A stretch of 64,000 nucleotides of DNA from Seison nebaliae (Eukaryota; Rotifera; Pararotatoria; Seisonacea; Seisonidae). The stretch covers positions 1 through 64,000 of the forward strand of contig JALJEE010000735.1 in the NCBI GenBank assembly GCA_023231475.1. The letters run 5' to 3'. The first letter of the stretch is position 1, and every line of letters begins with the position of its first letter. The notes below the pieces were generated by a model. The model saw nothing but the letters and a program-made list of their open reading frames with translations, was not told the origin of the DNA and did no database searches. The position numbers and the translations under genes are program-made. Below, piece by piece: positions 25,026-36,354 of this stretch.

Positions 25026-27159
25026 ATGACCGAAATATTCGAGTGTGTTCCTAACTTTTCCGAAGGAAAGGATTTGGAAGTTTAAATTTTTTTATTTTTG
25101 TTAATAATTTCTCATGCACTTCTCTTAGACTATCAGCAAATTAAGAAAATGTTTGGAAGAGAATGGAGTTTACGTTGCAGACGTTTCAGCAGAAGAATCA
25201 ACTAATAGATCGGTTTTCACTTTATTTGGTTCATCGGAAGTACTCTTGAAAGGATTAATCGGTGCGGCTCATATAGCAGCCGATTGTATCGATATGAGGA
25301 ATCATAAAGGAGAACATGCTCGTATGGGGGCGATTGATGTATGTCCGTTTATACCTTTGAGTAACGTGACAATGGTCGATTGCATTGAACTTTCGAAGAG
25401 ATTTGGAAAGAAATTATCAGAAGAACTAAATGTTTCAGTTTTCCTTTATGAAGAGAGTCAACCGAAAGAATATAGAAAATCTTTAGCGAAAATTCGTCAA
25501 GGTGAATATGAAGGAATGAAAGAGAAAGTTTTATTATTATTTTTTCGTGATTTTAAGGAAATGTGAATAGATAAAAGAAGATAAATGGAAACCGGATTTC
25601 AATGGTGAAAGTTTTAATGAGAAATGGGGTGCAACAGCTATTGGTGCCAGAGAATTCTTAATTGCTTATAATGTCAACATTTTAAGTACAAAAGAAGAGG
25701 CTCATCGAATTGCTTTAAATCTACGCGAAACCGGAAGGAACGATACTAAAGTTTTTTCTTTTAATACCATATTTAAGTTTTATGAAGAAAATAGCCCGGA
25801 AAATTGAAAAATCTCCGAGGTGTTGGATGGTATTTGGCATCGATAGATATGACTCAAATATCATTCAATCTTACTAATTATCATATAACCGGTTTAGGAG
25901 AGGTATATGATAATTGTCTGGATGAAGCAAAAGTTTTATTTTATAAATAACATTATTGTTTTGGTAGAAAAACCTTCATGTAATCAGAAATTAAATTTAT
26001 CGTTACTCGGATCAGAAATTGTTGGCGTTGTTCCATTACAAGCTATGTTAAATGCAGCCCAATATTTTATAGATAAAGAAGATCTACTAATTCTTTCAAC
26101 AAAAAATAAATTACAACTAGTTAAATTTAATTTAAAAAAAAATATTTTTTATAAATTTTATTAGATCATTAATCGACTCGGATTGGGATCAGATTTCGAT
26201 CCTTCGAAAAAAATTATTGAGTTATAATTCCCTTAATTTCATTTTCTTACCAAATTATCAATGTTTATTGAAGATATTTGGTAAAAAATGAAGAGAAAGA
26301 AAAAGAACAATATCCATATTACCATTCCACATTGTACGAATTCAACGATTTAGTGGGAAAAAGAAGTGCAGTTCCAGGAGGTGGTTCTGTCGCCGCTTAT
26401 TCTGTTTCGCAAGTTATTCTATTCTTTTTTCATATAAATAAATTTTGTAAATTAGGGCGCTAATTTATTATTAATGGCTGCAAGTTTATCCAGAGGTAAT
26501 GTGAAGTTCTATAATCAGGATCAGAAGATTAGACCAATTCTGACAAAATTATATGATTTAAGAGAAAAGATGATTTATTTACCGGATGAAGATTGTAATT
26601 ATTATAATGAGTCTATGGTTCATTCTTTTCATCTTAATAATTTTTCATAAATCTTTTTTTCCTAGAAAACTTTGCGGAATAAATCGTCCACTGAAGAAGA
26701 AAAGTTCATTATAATTCTTCTAATTTTCTAATCTAATTTATTTTGATCTAAAATGATATTCCCTGAATATTTTAAAAGAAGTGAAGCAACAATAAATGCA
26801 GCAGTGATTCCATTACGGGTCATGAAATTGGCCGTCGATACAATGAGCGTCGGTGGCGATCTTCATTCACTTTGTAACTCGAATGTACAATCAGATTATC
26901 TGGTTAGTAAATAAATTAATAACATGAAAATTTGAAGTTTCTTTAGACGGGAATGAAATGTTTGGAAGCTGGCTGTTACGGTGCTTATCAAAATGTTCAA
27001 ATCAATTTGAAAGATGTGGAAGATGTAAGCTTAACAAAGAAAGTTCATTTGACATATGAAACATAAAATATTTAACATATGATTTTGATGTAGATGTTGG
27101 AAGATTCGGAGACATATCTCAAGAAGTCGAAATTACTTCTTGAAACGAACATATATTAG
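25026..27159 (+). CDS. FTCD: Formimidoyltransferase-cyclodeaminase (one-base frame problem)
   Basis: Twelve exons: 25026-25079, 25129-25527, 25571-25750, 25795-25932, 25968-26119, 26165-26220, 26274-26412, 26456-26617, 26666-26703, 26779-26902, 26947-27024, 27094-27159; about 528 residues. FTCD transfers the formimino group of formiminoglutamate to tetrahydrofolate, then deaminates it (histidine breakdown). Seen: start [18 protein letters not shown], then [35 protein letters not shown] and [11 protein letters not shown] in the transferase half. The cyclodeaminase half has [14 protein letters not shown] and a closing [19 protein letters not shown]. Exon 4 ends in phase 0, yet exon 5 needs one more base; its first bases are a run of five A, and six would restore the frame. 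Ten of eleven donors are GTT; the exception is GTAAGC. Confidence 0.92.
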
Positions 27160-27652
27160 AGAGCATTTTTTCTGTTTGAATATCATAATTCTTTCTAAAT
27201 ATTCTGACAAGAATCAACACTTGAGCATTATAGTTAACGCAAATCGATTCATCGATAACCAGTATGAAAAATAATAAAACTTAAAAAATAATCAGAAGTT
27301 TTTGATGTTTTATAAAACATGTCGTAACCTCTGTCAAATTAGGTATATTTTATAAGAGTACATAAAGCGCTGTAAGATAATTCACAAAGTTAAAATCTAT
27401 GCATTAACAAGGAATTTTCCATAAGCTTTCAATTTTCACTCTCTTGCACGTTTCAAAATTTTAAAACTAAAAACAGGTATATTATTAAATTTAAATTAAG
27501 TTTTAATTTATCATTAAATTAATACAAAAATTATATCAAGAGTGTATTATTAGAAAACTATTTGAGAAAAAGGATTCAGATTTTTTTTGTTTTCAGAAGC
27601 TTTCAAAAGAAAGTTTAAACGAATAAAACTTATAAAAACTTTTATCAGATCG

Positions 27653-28239
27653 TATTTGTAGACGACAGTTCCCAGCACAAAAATAGGACAGTTCTCAACC
27701 TCAAAACATACTGGCCTGGAATCCGGAAAAATCTGAAAAAATTGTAACCGTACATAAAAATTCTCAAAACAAACAGTTAATGAATTATTATTATTAATCA
27801 ATTATAAGAATATAAAAGCAATTAATAAGAATAAAGCTTTTTCGATATTTAAAATTTTAAATTATTCAGATGAAAAATTAAGAAGATTGTTATTTATTGT
27901 TTGAGATCAAATGGACTGATTGAGAAATGAAATTGAATGTTTGAGAATAGATTTCAACGGAATCTAACTTTCATAAATTATAGTATCGATTCCGACCAAA
28001 AAAGAGGATACATTTCTTGGTTCAAAATTGACTACTAACTTCATCTTCTTTCTCATCTTCCACTCAACAAGAAAACTAACATTGTAAGTCAAAAACTATC
28101 CTAATTATGAATTAATAACTCTCCTTTGGAGGATTTTTATGTACGGTTAATACTTTTCTACTTCAATTTTCCGTATATTTTGAGGTTGAGAACTGTCCGA
28201 ACGAATAAAAAACAAGTTGAGAACTGTCGTCTACAAAAT
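27653..28239. mobile_element. Inverted-repeat element downstream of FTCD (MITE or foldback-like)
   Basis: Arms of about 110 bp lie at 27653-27765 and 28128-28239 as imperfect reverse complements. Shared blocks are TTTGTAGACGACAGTTC, GGACAGTTCTCAACCTCAAA and ACCGTACATAAAAAT. The ~360-bp middle has no coding capacity. The arrangement suggests a non-autonomous DNA transposon. No clear target-site duplication was found. It sits immediately beside the duplicated FTCD tail. Confidence 0.8.
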
Positions 28240-28274
28240 TCTTATACAAATTTACAATCTGTCCGATTACCGTT

Positions 28275-28531
28275 AAATAAATTAATAACATGAAAATTTG
28301 AAGTTTCTTTAGATGGAAATGAAATGTTTGGAAGTTGGCTGTTACAGTGCTTATCAAAATGTTCAAATAAATTTGAAAGATGTGGAAGATGTAAGTATAA
28401 CAAAGAAAGTTCATTTGACATATGAAACATAAAATATTTAACATATGGTTTTGATGTAGATGTTGGAAGATTCGGAGACATATCTAAAGAAGTCGAAATT
28501 ACATCTTGAAACGAACATATATCAGAGAGTA
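28275..28531 (+). pseudogene. Duplicated 3' fragment of FTCD
   Basis: About 257 bp that match FTCD positions 26908-27166 at roughly 95% identity, including the last part of intron 10, exon 11, intron 11 and exon 12. Because introns are kept, this is a DNA-level duplication, not a retrocopy. It has no upstream exons, so it cannot make FTCD. The FTCD stop TAG is changed to CAG in this copy. Its right end overlaps the stop codon of the oppositely oriented galactosyltransferase gene. Confidence 0.92.
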
Positions 28532-30250
28532 TCGTATGGTTTCGCTGATACTTCAATCAATAGTTGAGTATATAATTTCTGATTATTTCGAGCAACTAAT
28601 CGATAACGAACACTACTTAATCCATCCCATTCTAATCGTTCGCGATCCGTTTGTAATAGTTTCAAACTAAATCGATTTTAACAGAATAAAAATATTTTAA
28701 TAATGAGAATACAAATAATAACTTGTAATCACCTAGAGGTGCTTTTCTTTTTTGATGAATTAACATATGATATTGGGCATAACTTGAAGATCGTTCGATA
28801 TTTAAATTATTTTCGTCTAAACGATAAAAGAAGTCGTCATCTAATTTCGGTTAGAACATTTATCATTAATTAAAAGTCATAGAGAAATAATGAACCCTCA
28901 GCACCCCAAGCCCAATATAAATTAGAGAATCCGTTTGCGTATAAAAAATGAATTGCTGGAACTACCAATACACCTCCAATTAATTCCTTATAAACTAATC
29001 TATTTTTGAAGTAATGAAAAAAAATGAAAATATATGTAACCTAACTTCATTCCTAAAGTATCTACTTCAACAGCAAGATGTTTTGGTTGATAACTACAAT
29101 TATAAACCAGGCGATCATCCAATGCAATCATATCAACATCATGGAATATAAAGCAATCAGACAATTGTAAATCATTTTCATGTTCATATTTCCAAATTTC
29201 TAAAAATCCTGCGTTCATTACAATTCCTTTATTAAATTCATGCTTTGATGTCTGATGACAAGGAAATTGAATGACATTTCTAAAAAAAAACTAAATAACT
29301 TGTTCACATACGTAAATTACATAGTTGATTTTATGTAAGGACAAAATGTAATGAAGGCGAAATAACAATTTTTTCAATTGATTGTTACGATTTCGATATG
29401 GAATTATTACTGCAACCTTGATAAAGATAAAGATTATTGAAAATTTCGAAAAATAAACTTTAGTTGGGGAAAAACAGTTTTTCGGTCTTCCTATACCCCA
29501 ATCAAAGTCATTTGTCTTGACAAATTGACTAGAAGTTACGTCTACTTTTTGTATTAAACTTCGATATTCAGTTTTTAATGCATTATGTCGTCTAAAACGC
29601 TTTGGATCACGAAAATATCGACGAAGTTCATTATATAAAATCGTTGGCAATATGTTATCTAAAAATCTTTGAAATATTTAAAGAAAATTGAAAAATAAGT
29701 AACATTTGGCAGATGTATTCATTTTACACATATTATAACTAAGAAATGCATTCACATCTTTTGAACGTTGCACATCACATGCACTTTTATTGTACGTGCA
29801 TCTCTCGAAATACGTTCTTAATCTTGAAACAGAACGTAACAAATTGAAGGAAAAATATCGTCGATCATCATCTCTCAATTCATCTAGAACAAATTTTTCG
29901 ATTGATGACAAATTCTTTTCGTACTCCGAAAGTAGTCGTTGAGTAAAGGTAAATCTTGATTCACTGTGACAAGCAATATTTATCAACCGCCAATCATTCA
30001 ATCTTTTATTAACATATCTCGATTGTGCTCGAATGAGATTATCATAAACCAATTGAGTTTTATTAAAGAATTGGAAACATATCCCAATTGAGGAACAACA
30101 GACAAAACATAACGCACTATAAAATATAAAGAGTGAGAAACATATTTTCTTCCGTCTTTCTTTTTCTTTTACTATTCAAAAAATTCAAATTACGTTAGAA
30201 GAAGTTATTTCAAAAAATAAACTTCTAAGTTTTGTATAATGAGGAACCAT
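28522..30250 (-). CDS. Beta-1,4-galactosyltransferase family enzyme (B4GALT1-6 type)
   Basis: Eight exons, high to low: 30250-30223, 30171-29704, 29658-29459, 29416-29300, 29251-29046, 28999-28896, 28840-28723 and 28666-28522; 461 residues. Type II Golgi enzyme adding galactose from UDP-Gal to GlcNAc-type acceptors. A short basic cytosolic tail is followed by a membrane anchor around FSLFIFYSALCFVCCSSIGI, then a stem. The catalytic domain begins VAVIIPYRNRNNQ. It shows FNKGIVMNAGFLEI, the DVD metal motif in FHDVDMIALDD, and GGVLVVPAIHF before WAWGAEDDDFF; the intron after the E of WAWGAE is correctly removed by a GTTCAT donor. The end DGLSSVRYRLVA is typical of B4GALT1-6. All seven donors are GTT. 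The stop codon lies inside the duplicated FTCD tail. Exact paralogue unclear. Confidence 0.9.
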
Positions 30251-32044
30251 TGTTCTATTTTTTTACTCTATTGATGCTTGAAGTAAATTAAATAATCAGT
30301 ATGGACGTTGACACATACGTTGCTGGAAAAAACTTACGTTAATACCATATTTACGCTATGTACAATAAACGAAGTATATTAATAGTAAAGATAATAATGA
30401 TAGATAGGAAGATAAAGTATATTAAATAATAATAATAAGCATGTAAGAATTTTGGAACTTATTTTCAGTTATAAAATACTTTTCATCTTTTCAATGTTTT
30501 TTAAAAGAAATGTTCGAGAGATTATTTATGTTTATATAAAAAAAAAATTATCTATTTTCTCTTTATCTTCATCCAACATTGAATGTTTTATTATTTTTTC
30601 GATTAATATCTGATTAATATTTATTTTGATTTAGATGTTTCAATCATAGTGTTTTCCCTATCCTTATATTTTGGCACCTCATTTTATTCATTTCGGACAG
30701 TTCGTTATTCTCATATAAGGGTGCCGAAGCCACCGTATACCAGATGTTAAGATTAACATAATTTAACTAACAATGGTAAGTTTTTAATAAAATAAACTGT
30801 TTAGTTTAAAGAGAAACAAAATTCTCATAACGCATGCCACTGGATAGAGAAAACAAATTACTTGTGAAAACAGTAAAAATACAAAAAAATCTTAAATTTA
30901 CATATATTTTTTAAATTTTACTTCCTATAAGTTATCTCGTTTTCTTTTTAGTTTACACTGCGGGGATTTGTTGTATTAATAAAAAAATAAAATAAAATAA
31001 AATAAATCAGCCTTCATTAACGGCGTGTGGGGCAAATTAGGAAGACTTCATCATGATTATTTTATCACGTGTGTTTATTTATCCAAAATTATAGATTAAA
31101 TATTAAAGAAATAATGTAACAAAAAATTATTCAAAATTTTAGAATTATTAAGAGCTATTATTTTATTAATTTATTGGAGAACAGTGGAAATTTTATTGAA
31201 AAATTCGGCCAATTTCAATGAAAAAAATGACAAGGAGGTTGAGTAAGAAGTTCTGCAATTCTTCATTCTCAAATTTTCATCTTTTTCAATTTCTTTCTTA
31301 CGTTACACCCTTTTTTCTTACCTTATTTTTAAATAATTTATAATTAAACTCTTCTAAATTAAAAAATTTGGCAATTGAATTTTCAAAAGATTCTTTTGAC
31401 GGATTATCGCAATTAATTAGATGTTTTAATAGGTTATTCTTCAATTCAACAAGAAAATTCGTTCACTATATTTTCAGTGAAAAAACTCAAAAAGTTGAAA
31501 AACTGAAATTTTTTCTTTGGAATTGTCCACATATTTGCGTACAAAAAATAGTCTAACATATGGTTATATCGGTTAATTATCTGAAAATAACAATACCTGG
31601 TATATTCTCAGTACTCAATGTAAAATATGATTGATGTGACTGAAGCTTCTTCATCGGAAGCCGGAAAGTTGTCATGAAATCATGTCATAGCATGATAGCG
31701 GGATTTCCGATGAAATTTTTGATGTTTCGCTGAAGGGTTATATGTTATGAGAGCGATGTTTCGCAAAAAGCAATAACATTTTGTTACTGGCTATTAAAGA
31801 ACAAGAGGTGTACTTCATACGAAGAAATGTTTAGTCAAATGAAAGAGCTTTTTTTAAACAATTTGTATATCGTTGTTCTAAATTTTTAAATTATTCTTTT
31901 AATGGATTATCGCAGTTAATTATATGCTGTAATCCGCTATTCTGTCCTTTGAAAAGATTATTGACCGTTATGAAAACGTTTCTGCCCTATTGTACTCTAT
32001 CATCTTTGTCCTTGTTCATATGTATTATTCAGTTCTTTCTCTGA
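30251..32044. other. Intergenic, no gene seen; short dispersed repeat
   Basis: About 1.8 kb, very AT-rich. Two related stretches of about 60 bp, near 31385-31445 and 31889-31950 (sharing GGATTATCGCA and TTAATTA), look like copies of one dispersed repeat. An open frame at 31368-31556 overlaps the first and is not supported as a gene. Confidence 0.4.
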
Positions 32045-33779
32045 TTAAAAATACCACGGAATGGGTATATCATGCAGTAGTAAAACCACCATAATTTGCA
32101 CAAGAATGAAAACAGGTACACTAACAACAAACAGACCAAAACCAAACATACCAGTTGCAAAATAATAAGCTATAACCGTATAAGCTAGTGCAAGAATTTG
32201 GCTCCCCGCAGCGTATCTAACCCGTGCTCTATGATCTAATTGAAGTCTTGGCGGATGTTGAGCAGGTTCAGGAGGTTCCATTAAAGCTTTAAAATCTCTA
32301 AGTACTCTTCCAAGTAAGCCTTGAATATAACGTACTTTTTGTCTCCATTCTTCCATTTCGTTGTCTAAGCTGTAGCGGTCTAATAAATATATAAGAATAA
32401 ATAGCATTATCTAAAGTTAGCTAACTTGAACCCATATTGGTTCGGTCAAGTACATCTATTTTCAAGAGAATAGGTTATACTAATTTGAGAAAGATTAACA
32501 TTCTTCATCATTAAACTGCTTCCATTTACGATCAATTCCTAGGAGATAAAACACATAGAACAACTACTATAAATTTAATGTAAACTTTCAGCTTCATTTA
32601 TAATTTCCATTACTAAAAACAAAAATATGTATTAAAATATATAATTTTAATATAATCTCAAAAAAATACTATACTGCTAGAATCTTGAGCAGCATATTTA
32701 GCCATATCCTTAGGTCCTACTCCAAAGTGCTTACGAAGCGCTACAAAACAACATCCTTAGAATAATAAGTAGATTGAAATTTAACAATATATAAGGTACA
32801 TCATACATTCTTTTCCTTCTTGAAAATTTTTAAAAACGGGTCTCGGATCTTCAAGTTTCGGTATAAATGGAATACCCCCATTACAATAAGGACATGGAAC
32901 AAAGGGATATATTACATTCGGTGGTAAAGGCAGTATTTTAGACCGATGTTGAACCCAATTTTGGATACATTTAACACAAAATTTGTGGCGACATGGACTT
33001 ATTTGAAATAAAGGTTCTGGCTCTGGATTTTCACTAGTTGTCTCCCAGCAAATACTACAAATATCTTCTTCAGTAAATTGCGTTAATTTTCCGCATATCA
33101 ATATTTCTTCAGTTTTTTCTTCATAGTATTTAAAAGCTATTAATATGGAATTTTTATTAAATAATTCTTGATAATGAAATCTAACTTTCTTTCATAGAAC
33201 GATCCAGTTTACCTATAAAATTTCGAATTAATATCATTTAATTACACCCCTATTATTTCCTCCGTTATATATATCATGCTCCCTCGAAGTTTACGTAAAT
33301 TTTGTACATTTAGTGCAACATTTTATATATGCTTCAATTCTAATTTTTAATAAACGCAAGATTGTGCAGAGCAATCCAGGATTTAAACTCAGGTTACTTA
33401 GGCATTGAATTTGAATGGGATCTTCTTCAGTACCAGTTACTTGATAATAATTAAACGAACAAACCATATAGATCTTCAAGTAAATATTTGTTTCTATCTA
33501 ATTTATATAGGTAGGTATTTTTACAATAGTTCTCCACTAATTCGGTATCCCGGTAAGGTCTGCCCGCTCGGAAAGAACTAAGTGCACCTATTTAACGTCA
33601 AATAATAAATCCATTTGAACATAGTATTTACTAACGGTCGCAATCAAATGTTATATCTAAAGATGTTAATTTAAAAATAATTGTTATTCAAAATTATTAC
33701 AAATACAATAATTTTAACTGATTGACTCCGATGACAAGAATATGCTGAGGAAGAACAATACCAATTGACATACATCCAT
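32045..33779 (-). CDS. RING-finger protein with signal-like N-terminus and C-terminal membrane spans
   Basis: Eleven exons, high to low: 33779-33719, 33656-33636, 33587-33465, 33439-33308, 33212-33186, 33136-32807, 32740-32675, 32612-32586, 32538-32500, 32455-32426 and 32379-32045; 396 residues. MDVCQLVLFFLSIFLSS is a signal peptide or anchor. The RING is CSIC ... CRHKFCVKCIQNW ... CPYC, so ubiquitin ligase activity is likely. The last third has a conserved-looking RYIQGLLGRVLRDFKAL and two hydrophobic spans ending in LLLHDIPIPWYF. All ten introns are phase 1, several flanking exons of 21-39 nt. The join of exons 4 and 5 (GTACAA donor at 33307) could instead be a boundary between two genes: read through, exon 4 ends in KCCTKCTKFT and a stop. 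I do not recognise the family. Confidence 0.62.
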
Positions 33780-34611
33780 ATCTTTTTATTAGATGTAAAT
33801 TCCTAAATTCCAGATAAAGTTTTGGATAATTGTATGTACTTTTCTAAATCAGGTTGGGAAGTTAAAGGGAAGGATATCAAATGAACTAGAATTAGAAGTA
33901 CAACTACAAAAGTAAAATAAACAAGAAAAAAAGAACGAAAATTAAAATACGAAATAATCAAGTTTTTGATTCCATACAATACTAATCATTAAATACAGTA
34001 AAAACTTAAAATAATGGCATACTTTTAAGGTTTTGTACAATAGATAATAAGTTCAGTTTTATTAGGTGTTTTTGTAATGTTGCATATCTTAAAATAACCC
34101 TATTTTTTATTTTAAATAGCGGTTAAGTTTATTGTAATAAACACCATTGAAAAAAATAAATGTACAACTGAAGTAATAATTTTCAAGCATTTTATAGAGT
34201 AAAATGTACATCTATTTGAGTGAATTCGAAGGTGCACAGATTTTTTAAAAATTATGTACGAAGAACAAAATAAAACGAAAACATAAAAATCTAAAAGTTT
34301 CAGTAAATATTAACGATATCATCGAGGAAATTGTAATGTACATTTTTTTCGGAATATTTGATAGTAAAGTACTTTCTTTTATGATGATATTAACCAATTG
34401 CTGGAAAATGTTCGTCAATATTTATTATAAATAAAATGAATCGTAATTGCCATTGTAAGATAAGCGCGTTTATTTAGAGTTTATATTTCAATATTATAAA
34501 AAACATTTATTTATGAAAAAAATAAAATAAAAAAATGTTAATATCTTTTCAATAGGTTTATCGATATAAGAGTATTGTAATATAATGTCGTAAAGTGTTA
34601 TAGTATTCTAA
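33780..34611. other. Intergenic, no gene seen
   Basis: AT-rich spacer of about 830 bases holding the 5' flank of the RING gene and the 3' flank of the zinc-finger-like gene. Polyadenylation-like AATAAA-type tracts occur near 34500-34530 on the plus strand, but nothing specific. Confidence 0.35.
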
Positions 34612-36354
34612 TTATTGAAGTAATAAGAGTAAAATTGAAGAAGCTAATTTGGATCGATTTGAAGATGTCACATGATGGACATCAGATAAATGTTGCGTAA
34701 AATTATCGTGAACATCATTTAATGATTGAGTAGAGTTATGAAAGAGATGACCGTCACATAGGGGACATACCACGCTATTTATTCCACTGGAAATGTTGGT
34801 AAACTGTATTGATCGAGTATCTGATGGTAACATGTTAGACGTTCGATTAGGATTATTTTTGCAATGGAAATTTATGTGGTTTTCTATCCGTCGTACATTA
34901 GCGTCAACTATTGAGAGATTAGAATTGGTAGTAGGAGGAATCATCACATCTTCTTTACAAAGTGGGCAAGTCAATTTTATCATTTCATTCGTCGTCGAGT
35001 TAATTGAGGAAGATGATAAAGTTGGTGATGGAATGCAATTCATAAGAGAACTAGAAAAACGATTTATGATATTAGTTTTATTTTCACCATTTTTACTATT
35101 CATTAATGTTGGTGGATTGGATTGAGATGAATAAATTGAATTTAAATTGGTAGAGGATTTATTTGCAGTGGTTGTCATGGTAACAGGATCACTCTTACTT
35201 CCTGAATTCTGATATGATTGTAAACATAATAACAATTGCACTAAAGCATTCTGATCAATCGATTCATTTTGTTTACTTGTTATATTGGGATTGGGTACTG
35301 CAGTATCAATATCCTTAATATTTTTCAATGACGTTTCATTTGAATGACTAAGATTATTCTCATTAGCTGAACTACTTTTTTGATTAAAAGCATTACTTCG
35401 GAAAACTTCATCTTGAATAGTTTTATGCAACAAATTTGCAATATGTGATGAATTTCCATTTTTAGATTGATCAGAATTTAACTTCATCGAATTATTCTGC
35501 CTATCGTTGAATGATGCCTTACCGTTGTTAGATGATCTGTGGTATTTCTTCATCAAACTTTCATTGACAGTAGAGTTATTGTTGTTGTTTATTAGTTTCA
35601 TTGGGGAATTAGACATGTAGTTGGATGATTGATTCAATTTTTTATTATAAGTCGTTGGATTTAATGTTTTATTGACCATCGCCTGTAATTGACAAAGAAC
35701 ATTTTGTTGTTTTGTCGGTTGTAAATTTTGATCGGAAACATTCACATTTACAATCGATGATTTGCTAGATGTTGATGAATTGTCTTTATATTCTGTTGAT
35801 AGAAAGCAATCAGTTAAGTTAGTCAATGCATTAATTGGATGTTGACTATTTGATCTGTCATCCGATTTCAAAGGAGATATATTGCAGATACCTTTGTTCT
35901 TCAATTGTTCTCCATCATCCATCTTCCTTCCAAATTTCTCAAAATCTAATATTAATGGTGAATTCCTTTCGCTATGAATCTTTCTAATTTTGCTTTCATT
36001 AATTAACGGCTCACTATTCTTTTCGTTATACGACAATCGTCGCTTATTCTTCTTTTCATTTTCATGAAAATTAAATTTAGATTTCAGATTATTTTCCGAC
36101 TTAATATTCTCTTTATTGAGGTCTAGCGATTTGGAGGTTGTAATAGTACCACAACTTCCATGGGAAGATGTACTGTCATTATCATTCATTTGTTGTATAA
36201 CATTTTCATTCATATTATCCATTTGTGTTTGTAACTTGTTCATTTGATCTTTCACTATCTTACTGTTTAGTGATTCCATGTTGAATAAGAATTTTTTGCT
36301 GCTGCGTTCAATCGCTTTCGTCATATGTAATGTCACACCGTTTAACAATTCCAT
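34612..36354 (-). CDS. Asn/Ser-rich protein with two C-terminal zinc-finger-like motifs
   Basis: Single open frame of 580 residues starting MELLNGVTLHMTKAIERSSK. The first 80 residues could form a short amphipathic or coiled-coil helix. A long Asn/Ser/Lys-rich stretch follows. Near the C-terminus are two degenerate C2H2-like fingers: CPLC with HINFHC about 26 residues later, and CPLC with a following QHLSDVH about 21 residues later. A nuclear regulatory or RNA/DNA-binding role is inferred from this layout only. No upstream exon is evident, and the ATG is in good context for a start, but a further 5' exon cannot be excluded. I do not recognise the family. Confidence 0.7.
   Translation of the reverse strand: MELLNGVTLHMTKAIERSSKKFLFNMESLNSKIVKDQMNKLQTQMDNMNENVIQQMNDNDSTSSHGSCGTITTSKSLDLNKENIKSENNLKSKFNFHENEKKNKRRLSYNEKNSEPLINESKIRKIHSERNSPLILDFEKFGRKMDDGEQLKNKGICNISPLKSDDRSNSQHPINALTNLTDCFLSTEYKDNSSTSSKSSIVNVNVSDQNLQPTKQQNVLCQLQAMVNKTLNPTTYNKKLNQSSNYMSNSPMKLINNNNNSTVNESLMKKYHRSSNNGKASFNDRQNNSMKLNSDQSKNGNSSHIANLLHKTIQDEVFRSNAFNQKSSSANENNLSHSNETSLKNIKDIDTAVPNPNITSKQNESIDQNALVQLLLCLQSYQNSGSKSDPVTMTTTANKSSTNLNSIYSSQSNPPTLMNSKNGENKTNIINRFSSSLMNCIPSPTLSSSSINSTTNEMIKLTCPLCKEDVMIPPTTNSNLSIVDANVRRIENHINFHCKNNPNRTSNMLPSDTRSIQFTNISSGINSVVCPLCDGHLFHNSTQSLNDVHDNFTQHLSDVHHVTSSNRSKLASSILLLLLQ

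Noticed and set aside
33291-33479. Insulin-like peptide, from the CC..C cysteine pattern
   Set aside because: Cysteine spacing does not match the insulin A or B chain pattern.
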